Positions 26,165 to 34,984 are shown, numbered from the stretch's first letter. The stretch: DNA of 64,000 nucleotides from an uncultured Croceitalea sp. (GCA_947494805.1 CANLWK010000002.1:248001-312000), one strand, 5' to 3'. Notes: generated by a model from the letters alone, not told the origin. Numbers and translations: made by a program.

Positions 26165-28000
26165 ATGAAAAAATCAGTATTTGGCCTTTTGGTCCTTGTT
26201 GGGTTTCACACGCAATTGAAAGCCCAACAACAAGAAAAAGATTCGATGGCACTTCAGCAATTGAATGAAGTCGTTGTCAGTGATTCTCGTTTTGAACTAA
26301 AACGAGAGAATTCAGGTAAAACAGTCATCAAAATTGATGCAAAAGAACTAGCGGCCAATCAAGGTCGTTCTGTTACAGAACTCATAAATACCAAGAGTGG
26401 TATCGAGGTCAATGGAACACGAAGCTTTGCCGGCCAAAACCAAAGTGTTTTTGCCAGAGGGGGTAACAATCGACAAGTATTGGTCATCATTGATGGCATT
26501 CAAGTATCAGACCCATCAGGGGTGAATGCAGAGTATGATCTACGTTTGTTGAACATCAATCAAATTGAAAGTATTGAAATCTTAAAAGGTGCTGCAAGTA
26601 CGCTTTATGGAAATTCGGCAGCTACCGTAGTTATCAATATTACTACCAAAAACCCTAAAAACGAAGGTATTTCATTTGACGTGGCCTCAAGCATGGGCAC
26701 AAACCAATCACAAGATGACCAAAATTACAATCTTTCAGATTTTGCAAACACGGTCACTTTGCAGGCCAAGCATAATAAATTATCAGTACTACTTTCGGGA
26801 GGGCACCAGTTTACCAATGGTCTATCGGCGGCTATCGGGACTGAAGAGGATGCTTTTTCACGATTGGATGGAAACCTAAAAGTAGGCTACCAATTTTCTG
26901 AGAATTTTGAGGTAACCGCTTCAGCCTTCTATAATAAACTGAACTCTGATTTTGACAATGGATTTCCAGTTGAAGATGCTGATTTTAGCTTTATCAGTGA
27001 GCAGTCAAGGTTTGGTTTATCATCAAAGTATAGTTATGATAATGGTAGTTTGCATCTGAACACTGCATTTAACCAGATAACACGAAGTTTTCAATCAAGT
27101 TTTCCATCGGCATTTGATTCAGAATCTATTGTTTTGGATGTTTTCAACAAGTACAATTTTGATGATAGTTTCTACACCATTGTCGGGGTCAATATTATTG
27201 ATAATACGACCTTGTTCTCTGAAGAACAGAACACCACCACTATCGATCCTTATGCCAATGTTGTTTTTGTCAGTGATTTTGGGTTGAACATTAATGCAGG
27301 CGGACGTTTGAACAATCATAGTGAATATGGCAACAACTTTATCTATAATTTTAATCCTTCTTATACCATTAAAACAAGCGGTGGGTATGTGAAGTTCTTG
27401 GGTTCTTACGCTACATCTTTTATTGCACCCAATCTTTCACAACTGTTTGGTGCTTTTGGCCCTAATCCTGACTTAGAACCTGAAGAGAATACCACTATTG
27501 AAGGTGGTGTTGAGTATCGTCCTTCCGATAGATTTAGGATCAGTGCGCTGTATTTTGATAGAAAAGAAGATAATCGAATCGTTTTTAACAGCCAATACGA
27601 GAATCTAACGGAGACCACAAATTTCAATGGGGTAGAAGTGGAGTTGCAAGCCCAACCCATAGAAGGCTTTAGTGTTACCGCGAACTATACGTATACCGAT
27701 GGTGAAGATGGGCTGGCCTTTCGTGTTCCGGAAAGTAAAATAAACGCTATGATTGCCTATGATTTTAGTGAGAAGACCTATGCCAATCTTGCCTATCAGT
27801 ATGTTTCCGATAGAACCGACCTGGGAGATATCAACCTAGAATCTTTTAGTTTGGTCAATTTTTATATCAAGCACCAATTGACAAAACAAGTCGGTTTCTT
27901 TTTGACATTGGATAACCTTTTCAATGAAGATTATGTTGAGGTAACCAATTTTACCACGAGAGGTAGAAACTTTAGATTTGGAATGAATCTTACATTTTAA
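26165..28000 (+). CDS. btuB: TonB-dependent cobalamin receptor (BtuB-like)
   Basis: 611-residue outer-membrane receptor. The signal peptide is MKKSVFGLLVLVGFHTQLKAQ. A TonB-box-like LNEVVVSDSRF lies near residues 35-45. The plug domain contains VTELINTKSGIEVNG, VLVIIDGIQVSDPSG, and IESIEILKGAASTLYGNSA. The rest is a beta-barrel ending in the usual C-terminal Phe (FRFGMNLTF). Its size is that of BtuB (594 in E. coli) rather than of a SusC-type receptor, and there is no CarboxypepD domain. The cobalamin riboswitch directly upstream fixes its role as a corrinoid receptor. A terminator follows. Confidence 0.93.
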   Translation: MKKSVFGLLVLVGFHTQLKAQQQEKDSMALQQLNEVVVSDSRFELKRENSGKTVIKIDAKELAANQGRSVTELINTKSGIEVNGTRSFAGQNQSVFARGGNNRQVLVIIDGIQVSDPSGVNAEYDLRLLNINQIESIEILKGAASTLYGNSAATVVINITTKNPKNEGISFDVASSMGTNQSQDDQNYNLSDFANTVTLQAKHNKLSVLLSGGHQFTNGLSAAIGTEEDAFSRLDGNLKVGYQFSENFEVTASAFYNKLNSDFDNGFPVEDADFSFISEQSRFGLSSKYSYDNGSLHLNTAFNQITRSFQSSFPSAFDSESIVLDVFNKYNFDDSFYTIVGVNIIDNTTLFSEEQNTTTIDPYANVVFVSDFGLNINAGGRLNNHSEYGNNFIYNFNPSYTIKTSGGYVKFLGSYATSFIAPNLSQLFGAFGPNPDLEPEENTTIEGGVEYRPSDRFRISALYFDRKEDNRIVFNSQYENLTETTNFNGVEVELQAQPIEGFSVTANYTYTDGEDGLAFRVPESKINAMIAYDFSEKTYANLAYQYVSDRTDLGDINLESFSLVNFYIKHQLTKQVGFFLTLDNLFNEDYVEVTNFTTRGRNFRFGMNLTF

Positions 28001-28013
28001 CACCAATTGAACT

Positions 28014-28044
28014 AAGCGACCCAAATAGGGTCGCTTTTCTTTTA
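28014..28044 (+). terminator. Rho-independent terminator after btuB
   Basis: A perfect 9-bp stem (28014-28022 with 28028-28036), a 5-nt loop and a T-rich tail. Confidence 0.9.
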
Positions 28045-28103
28045 GAATCAGTTTCTTAAAAGTTGTTATTTTTAGAATCAAAAGCATATCAACGCTGTTA
28101 GAT

Positions 28104-28901
28104 ATGGACTATGACCCCAAACGTATTGTTTGTCTTACTGAAGAGACCACGGAAACCTTATACCTTTTAGGGGAAGAAGCCCGTATTGTTGGTATCTCAG
28201 GATTCACCGTGAGGCCCAAACGAGCCCGAAAGGACAAACCCAAGGTTTCCACTTTTTTAGACGCTCAAATTGACAACATTCTCGATTTGAATCCAGATTT
28301 AGTCATTGGTTTCTCAGATATTCAAGCATCTATTGCCAAAGCACTTATTCAACGAGGGGTAACCGTTTGGGTTAATAATCATAGAAGTGTGCAGGGTATT
28401 CTTGAAATGATGGTGCAACTTGGATCGTTGGTGAATAAAAGGGATGAAGTGCTTCATATTGTATTGCAGATTCAAAATAAAATTGCACGGATAAAAGCAG
28501 AAGCTGCCAATTGGCGTATACGTCCAAAAGTATATTTTGAAGAATGGTACGACCCTTTGATAACAGGAATTCAATGGGTAGGTGAGCTAATTGAAATTGT
28601 TGGAGGTATTGATGTCTATAGTGATAAAAGGGCCTCATTGGCCAAAGATCGAATTATCGCAGACAGCAATGACGTCGTGCGAAGAAATCCAGACATAATT
28701 TTGGCTTCTTGGTGCGGAAAAAAGTTCAAACCACAAAAAATACTGGAAAGAGCAGGGTGGGAAGCTATTGAAGCCGTAAGAACAAACGAAATTTATGAAG
28801 TAAAATCAGAACTCATATTACAACCAGGGCCAGCAACTCTTACCGATGGCCTAGACATTTTATGGGACATAGTGAAGAAATGGAATGAAAAATATCGCTG
28901 A
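28104..28901 (+). CDS. BtuF-like cobalamin-binding protein without signal peptide
   Basis: 265 residues with the cluster A binding-protein fold: PKRIVCLTEETTETLYLLGEEARIVGISGF, DNILDLNPDLVIGFSDIQ, and a C-terminal LILQPGPATLTDGLDIL. The N-terminus starts directly in the first beta strand, and no signal peptide or lipobox can be found in frame. The protein therefore appears cytoplasmic, unlike the BtuF lipoprotein at 24643-25797. Its last 17 bp overlap the start of the DUF71 gene, so the two are translationally coupled. It may bind a corrinoid during intracellular salvage. The function is inferred. Confidence 0.85.
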   Translation: MDYDPKRIVCLTEETTETLYLLGEEARIVGISGFTVRPKRARKDKPKVSTFLDAQIDNILDLNPDLVIGFSDIQASIAKALIQRGVTVWVNNHRSVQGILEMMVQLGSLVNKRDEVLHIVLQIQNKIARIKAEAANWRIRPKVYFEEWYDPLITGIQWVGELIEIVGGIDVYSDKRASLAKDRIIADSNDVVRRNPDIILASWCGKKFKPQKILERAGWEAIEAVRTNEIYEVKSELILQPGPATLTDGLDILWDIVKKWNEKYR

Positions 28902-29610
28902 CAAAAAAGCATTTCTAAATTGGAGTAGCGGTAAGGATGCTACTATGGCCCTTTATGAAGTTCAGAATATAGGCCAAAATGAAATCTCACTCTTGTTGAC
29001 CACAATAAATTCAAAGCACCAACGTGTATCGATGCACGGCCTTCACCGTAGTCTTTTAGAAGCACAAGCAGATGCCATAGGACTGCCGCTAAAAGTTATT
29101 GAGCTTGATGAAAATGCCACAATGAAGTCATACAATTCAAAGATGTCCACAACTTTACTTGAGTTAAGGGGACAAGGGTATATCCAGAGCTATTTCGGCG
29201 ACATTTTTCTAGAAGACCTAAGAAAGTATCGTGAAAGCATGTTACTGCCTTTAGGTTTTCAGGCTAAATTTCCGCTTTGGAAAAAAAATACAAAGCAGTT
29301 GGTGCAAAAATTTATCAAAGAAGGATTTAGGGCCATCGTCATTTGCATCAACGCCGAGGTTTTGGATAAATCTTTTTGTGGGCGGTTAATCGACCAATCA
29401 TTTTTGGATGATCTGCCTATTGGGGTCGATCCTTGTGGTGAGAACGGGGAGTTTCATACGTTTTGTTTTGATGGTCCCGTATTTGCTAAGCCCGTATACT
29501 TTAAAAAAGGGGATATTGTTTACAAAACATATCCAGCTCCCAAGTCTGAGAAGTCAAATGGCAAGACCGAAAACGGTTATTGGTTTTGTGATTTAGAACC
29601 AATAGCTTAA
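28885..29610 (+). CDS. DUF71/COG2102 ATP pyrophosphatase, B12-salvage subgroup
   Basis: 241 residues with an N-type ATP pyrophosphatase fold. The PP-loop is FLNWSSGKDATMALYEV near residues 10-26, and a C-terminal DPCGENGEFHTFCFDGP motif is the DUF71 hallmark shared with diphthine-ammonia ligase. Bacteria lack diphthamide. A published comparative-genomics study of this family predicted that a bacterial subgroup acts in B12 salvage, based on clustering with B12 transport genes. The location here, overlapping a BtuF-like gene beside a B12 riboswitch, fits that subgroup. The amide-forming reaction is inferred. Confidence 0.85.
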   Translation: MKNIADKKAFLNWSSGKDATMALYEVQNIGQNEISLLLTTINSKHQRVSMHGLHRSLLEAQADAIGLPLKVIELDENATMKSYNSKMSTTLLELRGQGYIQSYFGDIFLEDLRKYRESMLLPLGFQAKFPLWKKNTKQLVQKFIKEGFRAIVICINAEVLDKSFCGRLIDQSFLDDLPIGVDPCGENGEFHTFCFDGPVFAKPVYFKKGDIVYKTYPAPKSEKSNGKTENGYWFCDLEPIA

Positions 29611-29633
29611 TTGCGCTTTAATGCGATCAATTT

Positions 29634-31121
29634 CTATTTGTTGAAGTTTAACGGTTTATCCAATACCATAATCCCCTCTTCTTGAATATCAATTTCTATT
29701 CTTTCATTTGGATTTGATTGAAAGCGTGATTTACCAAGTTCTTGACTACTCACGTTTGTAATTGCATCGATAGCACTGGCCAGAAGTGGTTCATTAGGGT
29801 CACCAAAAGTACCTAGGTTGAAAACATCTTCTTGAAGTTCAATATCGGGAGAGAACCCAGAGGTGTAATCCAAAAACCCAACGGAGTTTTCATTTCTTCC
29901 CACAAGGGGCTGAAGAATCCACCGATTGTCAGGGTTGATAAGGCTTTCGCGGCTAGCTGAATAATTGTAGTTATTGTCGGCGTCATCTACCAATGAAATT
30001 GAAAACTCATTTTTCCCTCGTGTGGTAGTTCCGATATGAATAACCTCAATATACGGATCAAGCCCATTCATCAATAACTCGCTTGCAGATGCTGAGCTGC
30101 CTGTCGCAAGAACATAAACTTTGTTCAACTCCAACGAATTTAATACTACACCAGTTCTTACTTCGTTAGTAAAAAAATCCTCAAGTTGCCCTTCTAAACG
30201 TTTCTGTTGTTTGGCATTCCAACGTTGTCGTATGTACAAATCATTGGTATTGGTACCATAAATCATACTAGCTAGCAGACGAGAGGTATTGACCGACCCT
30301 CCAGGATTGTATCGCATATCAAGCACCAATTCAGTTACACCATCACTTATAAATTGAGCGAAAACAGCGTTAAGTTCATCATTGAAATCCCTATTGAACC
30401 TTTGGTACATCAGATAGCCAATTTTTGTACCATTAATATCCAATGTCGTTGCCATGCGAATAGGTGGCTCTAAAAGATTTTCTTCTTTTGTGAGAGTTAT
30501 CTCTTCGGTAGTTGTTGTTACCAACCGATTTGCAACATCCAACACGCCCTTGTTCAACGTGTAGGTATCGGGGCTTAGCAAGTCATTAATGTTGTCAGAT
30601 GTAAATTGAATGCCATTAACACCATAAAATACATCTCCTCTTTTAATGCCTTTTTCAGCTGCATCGGAACCTGGTATCACATTGCGCACAAAGAGATACC
30701 GGTTGTTATTGCCATCTGCTAGTAAATCGACATTGAATGTCTGTAGGCCATTACTTTTTCGAACCCCAGACAACGAGTTCAACAAAACCTCATAATCTTC
30801 ATTGTAGAAAGTGAACCGATCTTCTGAAAAACGTAAACTTTCAATAAAGGTTTCAGGGTCACTTCTGGACTGTAAGTATTCGGTATAGGCTTCATCACTA
30901 GAAAAGCGATCATCGGCCAAATCTTCAACATCCGCTTGCCAGAAATACCAGAAATTCATGGCCTTCCACATAAAATCTTGAATTTCAACATCTTTCGAAG
31001 TAACCCTTGGGAGGTCACTATCATCGTCTTTGGAACAAGAAATAATAACAAAAAAAACGCTAATTGCCAACAGTACTTTTAGGCTCTTGTTCAGAGATGA
31101 AATCCTTTTCAAAACTACCAC
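29634..31121 (-). CDS. S41 family peptidase lipoprotein (copy 2)
   Basis: 495 residues with a lipoprotein signal ending VFFVIISC followed by SKDDDSD. An acidic N-terminal helix region (IQDFMWKAMNFWYFWQADVEDL) precedes a PDZ-like segment (NVIPGSDAAEKGIKRGDVFYGVNG). The S41 protease core follows: LVLDMRYNPGGSVNTSRLLASM, the Ser-bearing GSSASASELLMNGLDPY and the Lys region TTTRGKNEFS. Like its neighbour it has GKN where CtpA/Tsp has GKG. It probably cleaves proteins in the periplasm or at the outer membrane. It lies 10 bp after the paralogous gene and is surely cotranscribed with it. Confidence 0.92.
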   Translation of the reverse strand: MVVLKRISSLNKSLKVLLAISVFFVIISCSKDDDSDLPRVTSKDVEIQDFMWKAMNFWYFWQADVEDLADDRFSSDEAYTEYLQSRSDPETFIESLRFSEDRFTFYNEDYEVLLNSLSGVRKSNGLQTFNVDLLADGNNNRYLFVRNVIPGSDAAEKGIKRGDVFYGVNGIQFTSDNINDLLSPDTYTLNKGVLDVANRLVTTTTEEITLTKEENLLEPPIRMATTLDINGTKIGYLMYQRFNRDFNDELNAVFAQFISDGVTELVLDMRYNPGGSVNTSRLLASMIYGTNTNDLYIRQRWNAKQQKRLEGQLEDFFTNEVRTGVVLNSLELNKVYVLATGSSASASELLMNGLDPYIEVIHIGTTTRGKNEFSISLVDDADNNYNYSASRESLINPDNRWILQPLVGRNENSVGFLDYTSGFSPDIELQEDVFNLGTFGDPNEPLLASAIDAITNVSSQELGKSRFQSNPNERIEIDIQEEGIMVLDKPLNFNK

Positions 31122-31131
31122 AGCCGAAATC

Positions 31132-32661
31132 TTATTTTATACTGATATCATAAATTGTTCCGCCCTTGTAGGGGTTTAGTCTATTGGAACTTGATATTGT
31201 TTTGATTCTAAGATTTTCTGGAACCTCGATAAACCTGCTTTTTGATACTGCTCCAGTAATATCTTCAATCGCTCTGGCCAATAAAGGCTCATCTGGCTCT
31301 CCTAGGGTACCTAGGTTAGATAGCGTTTCTAAAATCTCAATATCGGGTTGCAACCCATTTGTAAATTCACTAAAACCATTGGCATTCTCGTTGGTGCCCA
31401 CCAAAGGCTGTAGGGCATATTTGTGGTCTTCATCAGCCCCCTCCAACGTAGACTCTCCATTGAAAATATAAGGAAAAGGTGCTGTATCTCCATTGGTAAG
31501 CCCCACACGTTGTCCGGCATTATCAACCAAGGTAACTGAAAACTCATTTTTGCCAACGGTAACATCCCCAACATGAACCACATTGATGTATGGATCTAAA
31601 CTATTAATGACCAGCTCACTGGCCGAAGCGCTGTCATCCGTAGCAATAATATAGACCTTTGTAAGGTTTAAACTGTTGATAGGAGCATTTTCGATAGTAG
31701 TGACGAAGTTGTTTTCTCCACCAAGCAAATCATCCCATTTTGGGTTCCATTTTTGTCTAGAAAACAATTGTCCGCCAAATTGTCCTGTAATCATGCTCGA
31801 TAAACGCGTAGCCGATAATACGGAACCCCCAGGGTTATATCTTAAATCAAGTACCAACTCAGTGACGTTTTCACTTTTCAACTGTCCAAAGGCAGCATTC
31901 AATTCATCATCGAAATCTCCTGTGAAACTGTTGTACATGACATAGCCGACTTTAGTTCCACCAACGTCTAAAGTCTTGGCAATGTGAACGGGGTTTTCGG
32001 TCAATTCTGTTTTTGTCAGCGATATATCCACTCCATTTGGTGTTGTTGTATTGTTTGAAATGGTCGCAAAATTCATAGTGTAAGTTGTTGGATTGAGCAA
32101 ATCGAGATTACTACTGGTAATTCTACCTGTTTGATCCGTTTCGGCAAACAATGCAGTGCCGTCTATTGCATAAAATATGTCACCGCGTTTTACACCCTTT
32201 GTTTGAGCGTCGGAACCATTGATAACATATCGTACCACACCAACCACTGCCGTACCACCTTCTGGAGGTCTTGTCAATGAAAACTCTATACCATTAGTGG
32301 TAGCAACACCAGCAAACGAATTGAACAATAAGTCGTAATCATTTACAATGACACTGAATCTGTCCTTAGCCGATAAAACATCGCTATGAAGTGCTTCAGG
32401 GGTGGCAAAACCATTTAAATAGGTATAAAAAGCATCATTGTCAGCGAATCGGGTATCCGAAAGCACCGCTTCTTCATCTTGCCATAGATACCACGTGTTC
32501 ATTGCGTTCCAAATAAACTCATTGATTTCACTTTGTAGCACAACAGGTTGCTGTTCTTCTTGTTCTTCTTGTTGCTCGTTCATGTCGGTGTTATCGTCAT
32601 CTTTACTACAAGACAAAACAATACAGCTCAAAAAAAACAGTGGAATAAAAAACTTTTTCAT
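31132..32661 (-). CDS. S41 family peptidase lipoprotein (copy 1)
   Basis: 509 residues; signal MKKFFIPLFFLSCIVLSC then SKDDDNTDMNEQQEEQEEQQ, an acidic linker. The domain order equals that of the downstream paralogue: FIWNAMNTWYLWQDEE helix, PDZ-like YVINGSDAQTKGVKRGDIFYAIDG, then LVLDLRYNPGGSV, DDSASASELVINSLDPY (nucleophile region) and VTVGKNEFS (general-base Lys region). Clear end-to-end similarity points to tandem duplication. It is divergent from the ECF sigma gene, sharing a 199-bp promoter region. Confidence 0.92.
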   Translation of the reverse strand: MKKFFIPLFFLSCIVLSCSKDDDNTDMNEQQEEQEEQQPVVLQSEINEFIWNAMNTWYLWQDEEAVLSDTRFADNDAFYTYLNGFATPEALHSDVLSAKDRFSVIVNDYDLLFNSFAGVATTNGIEFSLTRPPEGGTAVVGVVRYVINGSDAQTKGVKRGDIFYAIDGTALFAETDQTGRITSSNLDLLNPTTYTMNFATISNNTTTPNGVDISLTKTELTENPVHIAKTLDVGGTKVGYVMYNSFTGDFDDELNAAFGQLKSENVTELVLDLRYNPGGSVLSATRLSSMITGQFGGQLFSRQKWNPKWDDLLGGENNFVTTIENAPINSLNLTKVYIIATDDSASASELVINSLDPYINVVHVGDVTVGKNEFSVTLVDNAGQRVGLTNGDTAPFPYIFNGESTLEGADEDHKYALQPLVGTNENANGFSEFTNGLQPDIEILETLSNLGTLGEPDEPLLARAIEDITGAVSKSRFIEVPENLRIKTISSSNRLNPYKGGTIYDISIK

Positions 32662-32788
32662 AAGTATTTAATTTTCATAACAGTTTCAATAACCGTTCCA
32701 AATACGGCGAAAGTACTGTCCATTTACATAACAACTCTTATTATAAAAACCCTAAAATACTGATATCTGATAAAAACTTCATACAATT

Positions 32789-32814
32789 TGTAACAATATT
32801 CGTTATGTTTCGTC
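32789..32814 (+). promoter_or_regulatory. ECF-sigma-type promoter upstream of the sigma factor gene
   Basis: TGTAAC at 32789-32794, a 16-bp spacer and CGTC at 32811-32814 match the generic ECF promoter form known from other bacteria (for example SigX- and SigW-type sites). It lies 46 bp before the sigma start, as expected for autoregulation. No good TAnnTTTG element competes nearby. Confidence 0.6.
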
Positions 32815-32860
32815 ATCCTGTTGTAAGTCGGTATTTGATTTACAAAAACTAAACCACCAA

Positions 32861-33370
32861 ATGCAACAAAAAGAGTTTTTAAATCTTGTAATGCCATTTA
32901 AGGATAAGCTGTTTCGACTGGCGAAACGTTTATTGGTTTCTAGAGAAGAAGCTGAAGATGCCACGCAAGAAGTTCTGCTCAAATTGTGGTCAAAGAACGA
33001 GGCGATGGGCCAATATAAAAGTATAGAGGCCTTTGCCATGACAATGACCAAGAACTTTTGCTTGGATCGTTTGAAATCGAAACAGGCCAGTAACCTTAAG
33101 TTGGTTCATAGCAACTATCAAGATGAACGAACTTCGTTACAAAAGCAGCTAGAGACAGAAGATAGTGTCAATTGGGTAGAACGTATTATGGACGAACTGC
33201 CAGAGCAACAAAAAATGGTATTGCAATTGAGGGATGTTGAAGATTACGACTTTGAAGAAATATCAGAGCTGTTAGATATGAAACCAACAGCAGTTCGTGT
33301 GACCCTCTCAAGAGCAAGAAAGACAGTAAGAGAAAGATTAATGCAAAAGCATAACTATGGAATCGGATAA
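32861..33370 (+). CDS. ECF RNA polymerase sigma factor
   Basis: 169 residues. Region 2 (about 10-75) includes LAKRLLVSREEAEDATQEVLLKLW, and region 4 (about 110-165) includes LPEQQKMVLQLRDVEDYDFEEISELLDMKPTAVRVTLSRARKTVRE. Regions 1.1 and 3 are absent, so it is an extracytoplasmic-function type. It overlaps the next gene, a membrane protein of anti-sigma layout, by 14 bp, and three DUF4252 exported proteins follow. This arrangement suggests an envelope-sensing regulon that includes its own operon. Confidence 0.95.
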   Translation: MQQKEFLNLVMPFKDKLFRLAKRLLVSREEAEDATQEVLLKLWSKNEAMGQYKSIEAFAMTMTKNFCLDRLKSKQASNLKLVHSNYQDERTSLQKQLETEDSVNWVERIMDELPEQQKMVLQLRDVEDYDFEEISELLDMKPTAVRVTLSRARKTVRERLMQKHNYGIG

Positions 33371-33800
33371 AAACATAGAAAAACTAATAGAGAAATATTT
33401 AGAAGCCACCACCTCGTTGGCCGAAGATGAAAAACTGCGGGCGTATTTCAACCAAGAAAGTGTAGCAACACATCTTGAACAGTACCAACCCATATTCAAT
33501 TATTTCTCTAAAGCCAAGGAAGAACAGTTTACAAAGCTTTCGACCCTTTCAGAACCCGTAAAACCTAGTAGAAAGTTAAATTTCAGATGGGTTTCTGTAG
33601 CGGCAGCGGTAGTGTTGACCTTTGGCTTGTATTTTGGTAATGGTGCATACCAAGATTACCAAGAACAAAAGCAGGCAAGACTTGCTTATGAGCAGACAAA
33701 AGAGGCGTTGAACCTTTTAGCCAAAAATTTTGGTAAGGGCACTCAAAAAGTGGCCTTGTTAGGAGAGTTCGAAATCGCAAAACAAAAAGTTTTACAATAA
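33357..33800 (+). CDS. Putative membrane anti-sigma factor
   Basis: 147 residues. A cytoplasmic N-terminal part (about 1-72; IEKLIEKYLEATTSLAEDEKLRAYF, then FNYFSKAKEEQF) resembles the N-terminal segment of flavobacterial anti-sigma proteins. One membrane helix (about 77-95, VSVAAAVVLTFGLYFG) and a charged periplasmic tail with a coiled-coil look follow. No zinc-type HxxxCxxC motif is present. Coupling by 14-bp overlap to the ECF sigma gene supports the assignment. The sequence alone would be called hypothetical. Confidence 0.75.
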   Translation: MESDKNIEKLIEKYLEATTSLAEDEKLRAYFNQESVATHLEQYQPIFNYFSKAKEEQFTKLSTLSEPVKPSRKLNFRWVSVAAAVVLTFGLYFGNGAYQDYQEQKQARLAYEQTKEALNLLAKNFGKGTQKVALLGEFEIAKQKVLQ

Positions 33801-33819
33801 CCATTTAGTATTTAAAAAG

Positions 33820-34359
33820 ATGAGAAAGTATATTTTAATTTTAGTAGTAGCCATAGTACCCCTTTCAGGATTTTCGCAATCACTGTTTGACAAGTACGAA
33901 GATTTAGATGACGTAACTTCTGTGGTCGTCAACCAAAGCATGTTCAATTTATTGGCAAAGATTGATGTTGAAGTTGATGATCCCGAGGCACAAGATTTTG
34001 TTGATATAGCGACAAGTCTTAAAAGTTTAAAAGTGTTTACCACCGATAATGAATCTATAGGTGCCGATATGAAGGCGTCAGTGAACGGTTACTTAAAAAA
34101 GGCTTCGTTGACCGAGTTAATGCGAATCAAGGATAAAGATGCCAATGTAAAGTTTTATATCAAAGAGGGTAAAGATGACGACCATGTAAGTGAATTGTTA
34201 ATGTTCGTAACAGGCCTTAAAGATGTTGAAGCCGATGGCAGAAGATTTGAAACGGTACTATTATCGTTGACCGGTGATATTGATTTGAACAAAATCAATT
34301 CATTGACAAACAAAATGAATCTACCTGATGAATTGAACAAGGCAGGTAAAAAACAATAA
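33820..34359 (+). CDS. DUF4252 family exported protein (copy 1)
   Basis: 179 residues: signal peptide MRKYILILVVAIVPLSGFSQ, then SLFDKYEDLDDVTSVVVNQSMFNLLAKI, LMRIKDKDANVKFYIKEG, and the C-terminal LTGDIDLNKINSLTNKMNLP. Lengths and motifs match the DUF4252 family of Bacteroidota, of unknown function. It is strongly similar to copy 2 throughout. It follows the anti-sigma-like gene by 19 bp. A strong hairpin separates it from copy 2. Probably periplasmic. Confidence 0.88.
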   Translation: MRKYILILVVAIVPLSGFSQSLFDKYEDLDDVTSVVVNQSMFNLLAKIDVEVDDPEAQDFVDIATSLKSLKVFTTDNESIGADMKASVNGYLKKASLTELMRIKDKDANVKFYIKEGKDDDHVSELLMFVTGLKDVEADGRRFETVLLSLTGDIDLNKINSLTNKMNLPDELNKAGKKQ

Positions 34360-34373
34360 TCAAACACCAAAGG

Positions 34374-34410
34374 GTAAACGGTTCTTAACTTAAGAACCGT
34401 TTACTTTTTA
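34374..34410 (+). terminator. Hairpin/terminator between DUF4252 copies 1 and 2
   Basis: A perfect 14-bp stem (34374-34387 with 34391-34404), a 3-nt loop and a short T run. It sits inside the apparent operon with only 32 bp to the next start and no visible promoter there, so it may attenuate or stabilise rather than fully stop transcription. Confidence 0.8.
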
Positions 34411-34441
34411 TCAATCAAAAATCAATCAAAACAAAAACATC

Positions 34442-34984
34442 ATGAAAAAAGTAACAGTTGTACTAACTTTATTATTAGTTCCATTATTCGGAATGTCACA
34501 GTCCATATTTGATAAGTTTCAAAATGCAGATAATATTGCAGCGATTTCTATCAATAAAGGTATGTTGTCATGGGTTGCGGACATGGCTGATGAAGATCAG
34601 GATCAAGACACAAAGGATTTTATTTCTTTGGCAAAGAGTATTGATGGCATCAAAATCTTTGTTTCTGAGGATACCAAAGCGTCCGCTGATATGGCAGCAA
34701 CCATGAAAAAGCATGTGAAGCAAAGTGGCCTTGAGCAATTGATGCGCGTAAAAGATGGTGACACCAATGTCAAATTTTATATTAAAAGTGGTCGTAATGC
34801 CAATAAAGTGAAAGAATTGGTCATGTTCGTTACAGGAATCGATAATGAAGAGACCAGTATGCACCCAAAATTTGAAACAGTATTATTGACGATGACCGGA
34901 GATATTGATTTGGATAAGGTAGGTTCCTTAACCAATAAAATGAATTTGCCAAAAGAACTTAAAAAAGCAGAGCGAGGTCGATAA
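34442..34984 (+). CDS. DUF4252 family exported protein (copy 2)
   Basis: 180 residues with signal peptide MKKVTVVLTLLLVPLFGMSQ. The mature part repeats the pattern of copy 1: SIFDKFQNADNIAAISINKGMLSW, LMRVKDGDTNVKFYIKSG, and MTGDIDLDKVGSLTNKMNLP. Copy 1 and copy 2 are clearly recent paralogues. No catalytic motif is visible. The gene comes after an internal hairpin and before copy 3 (72-bp gap). Confidence 0.88.
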   Translation: MKKVTVVLTLLLVPLFGMSQSIFDKFQNADNIAAISINKGMLSWVADMADEDQDQDTKDFISLAKSIDGIKIFVSEDTKASADMAATMKKHVKQSGLEQLMRVKDGDTNVKFYIKSGRNANKVKELVMFVTGIDNEETSMHPKFETVLLTMTGDIDLDKVGSLTNKMNLPKELKKAERGR

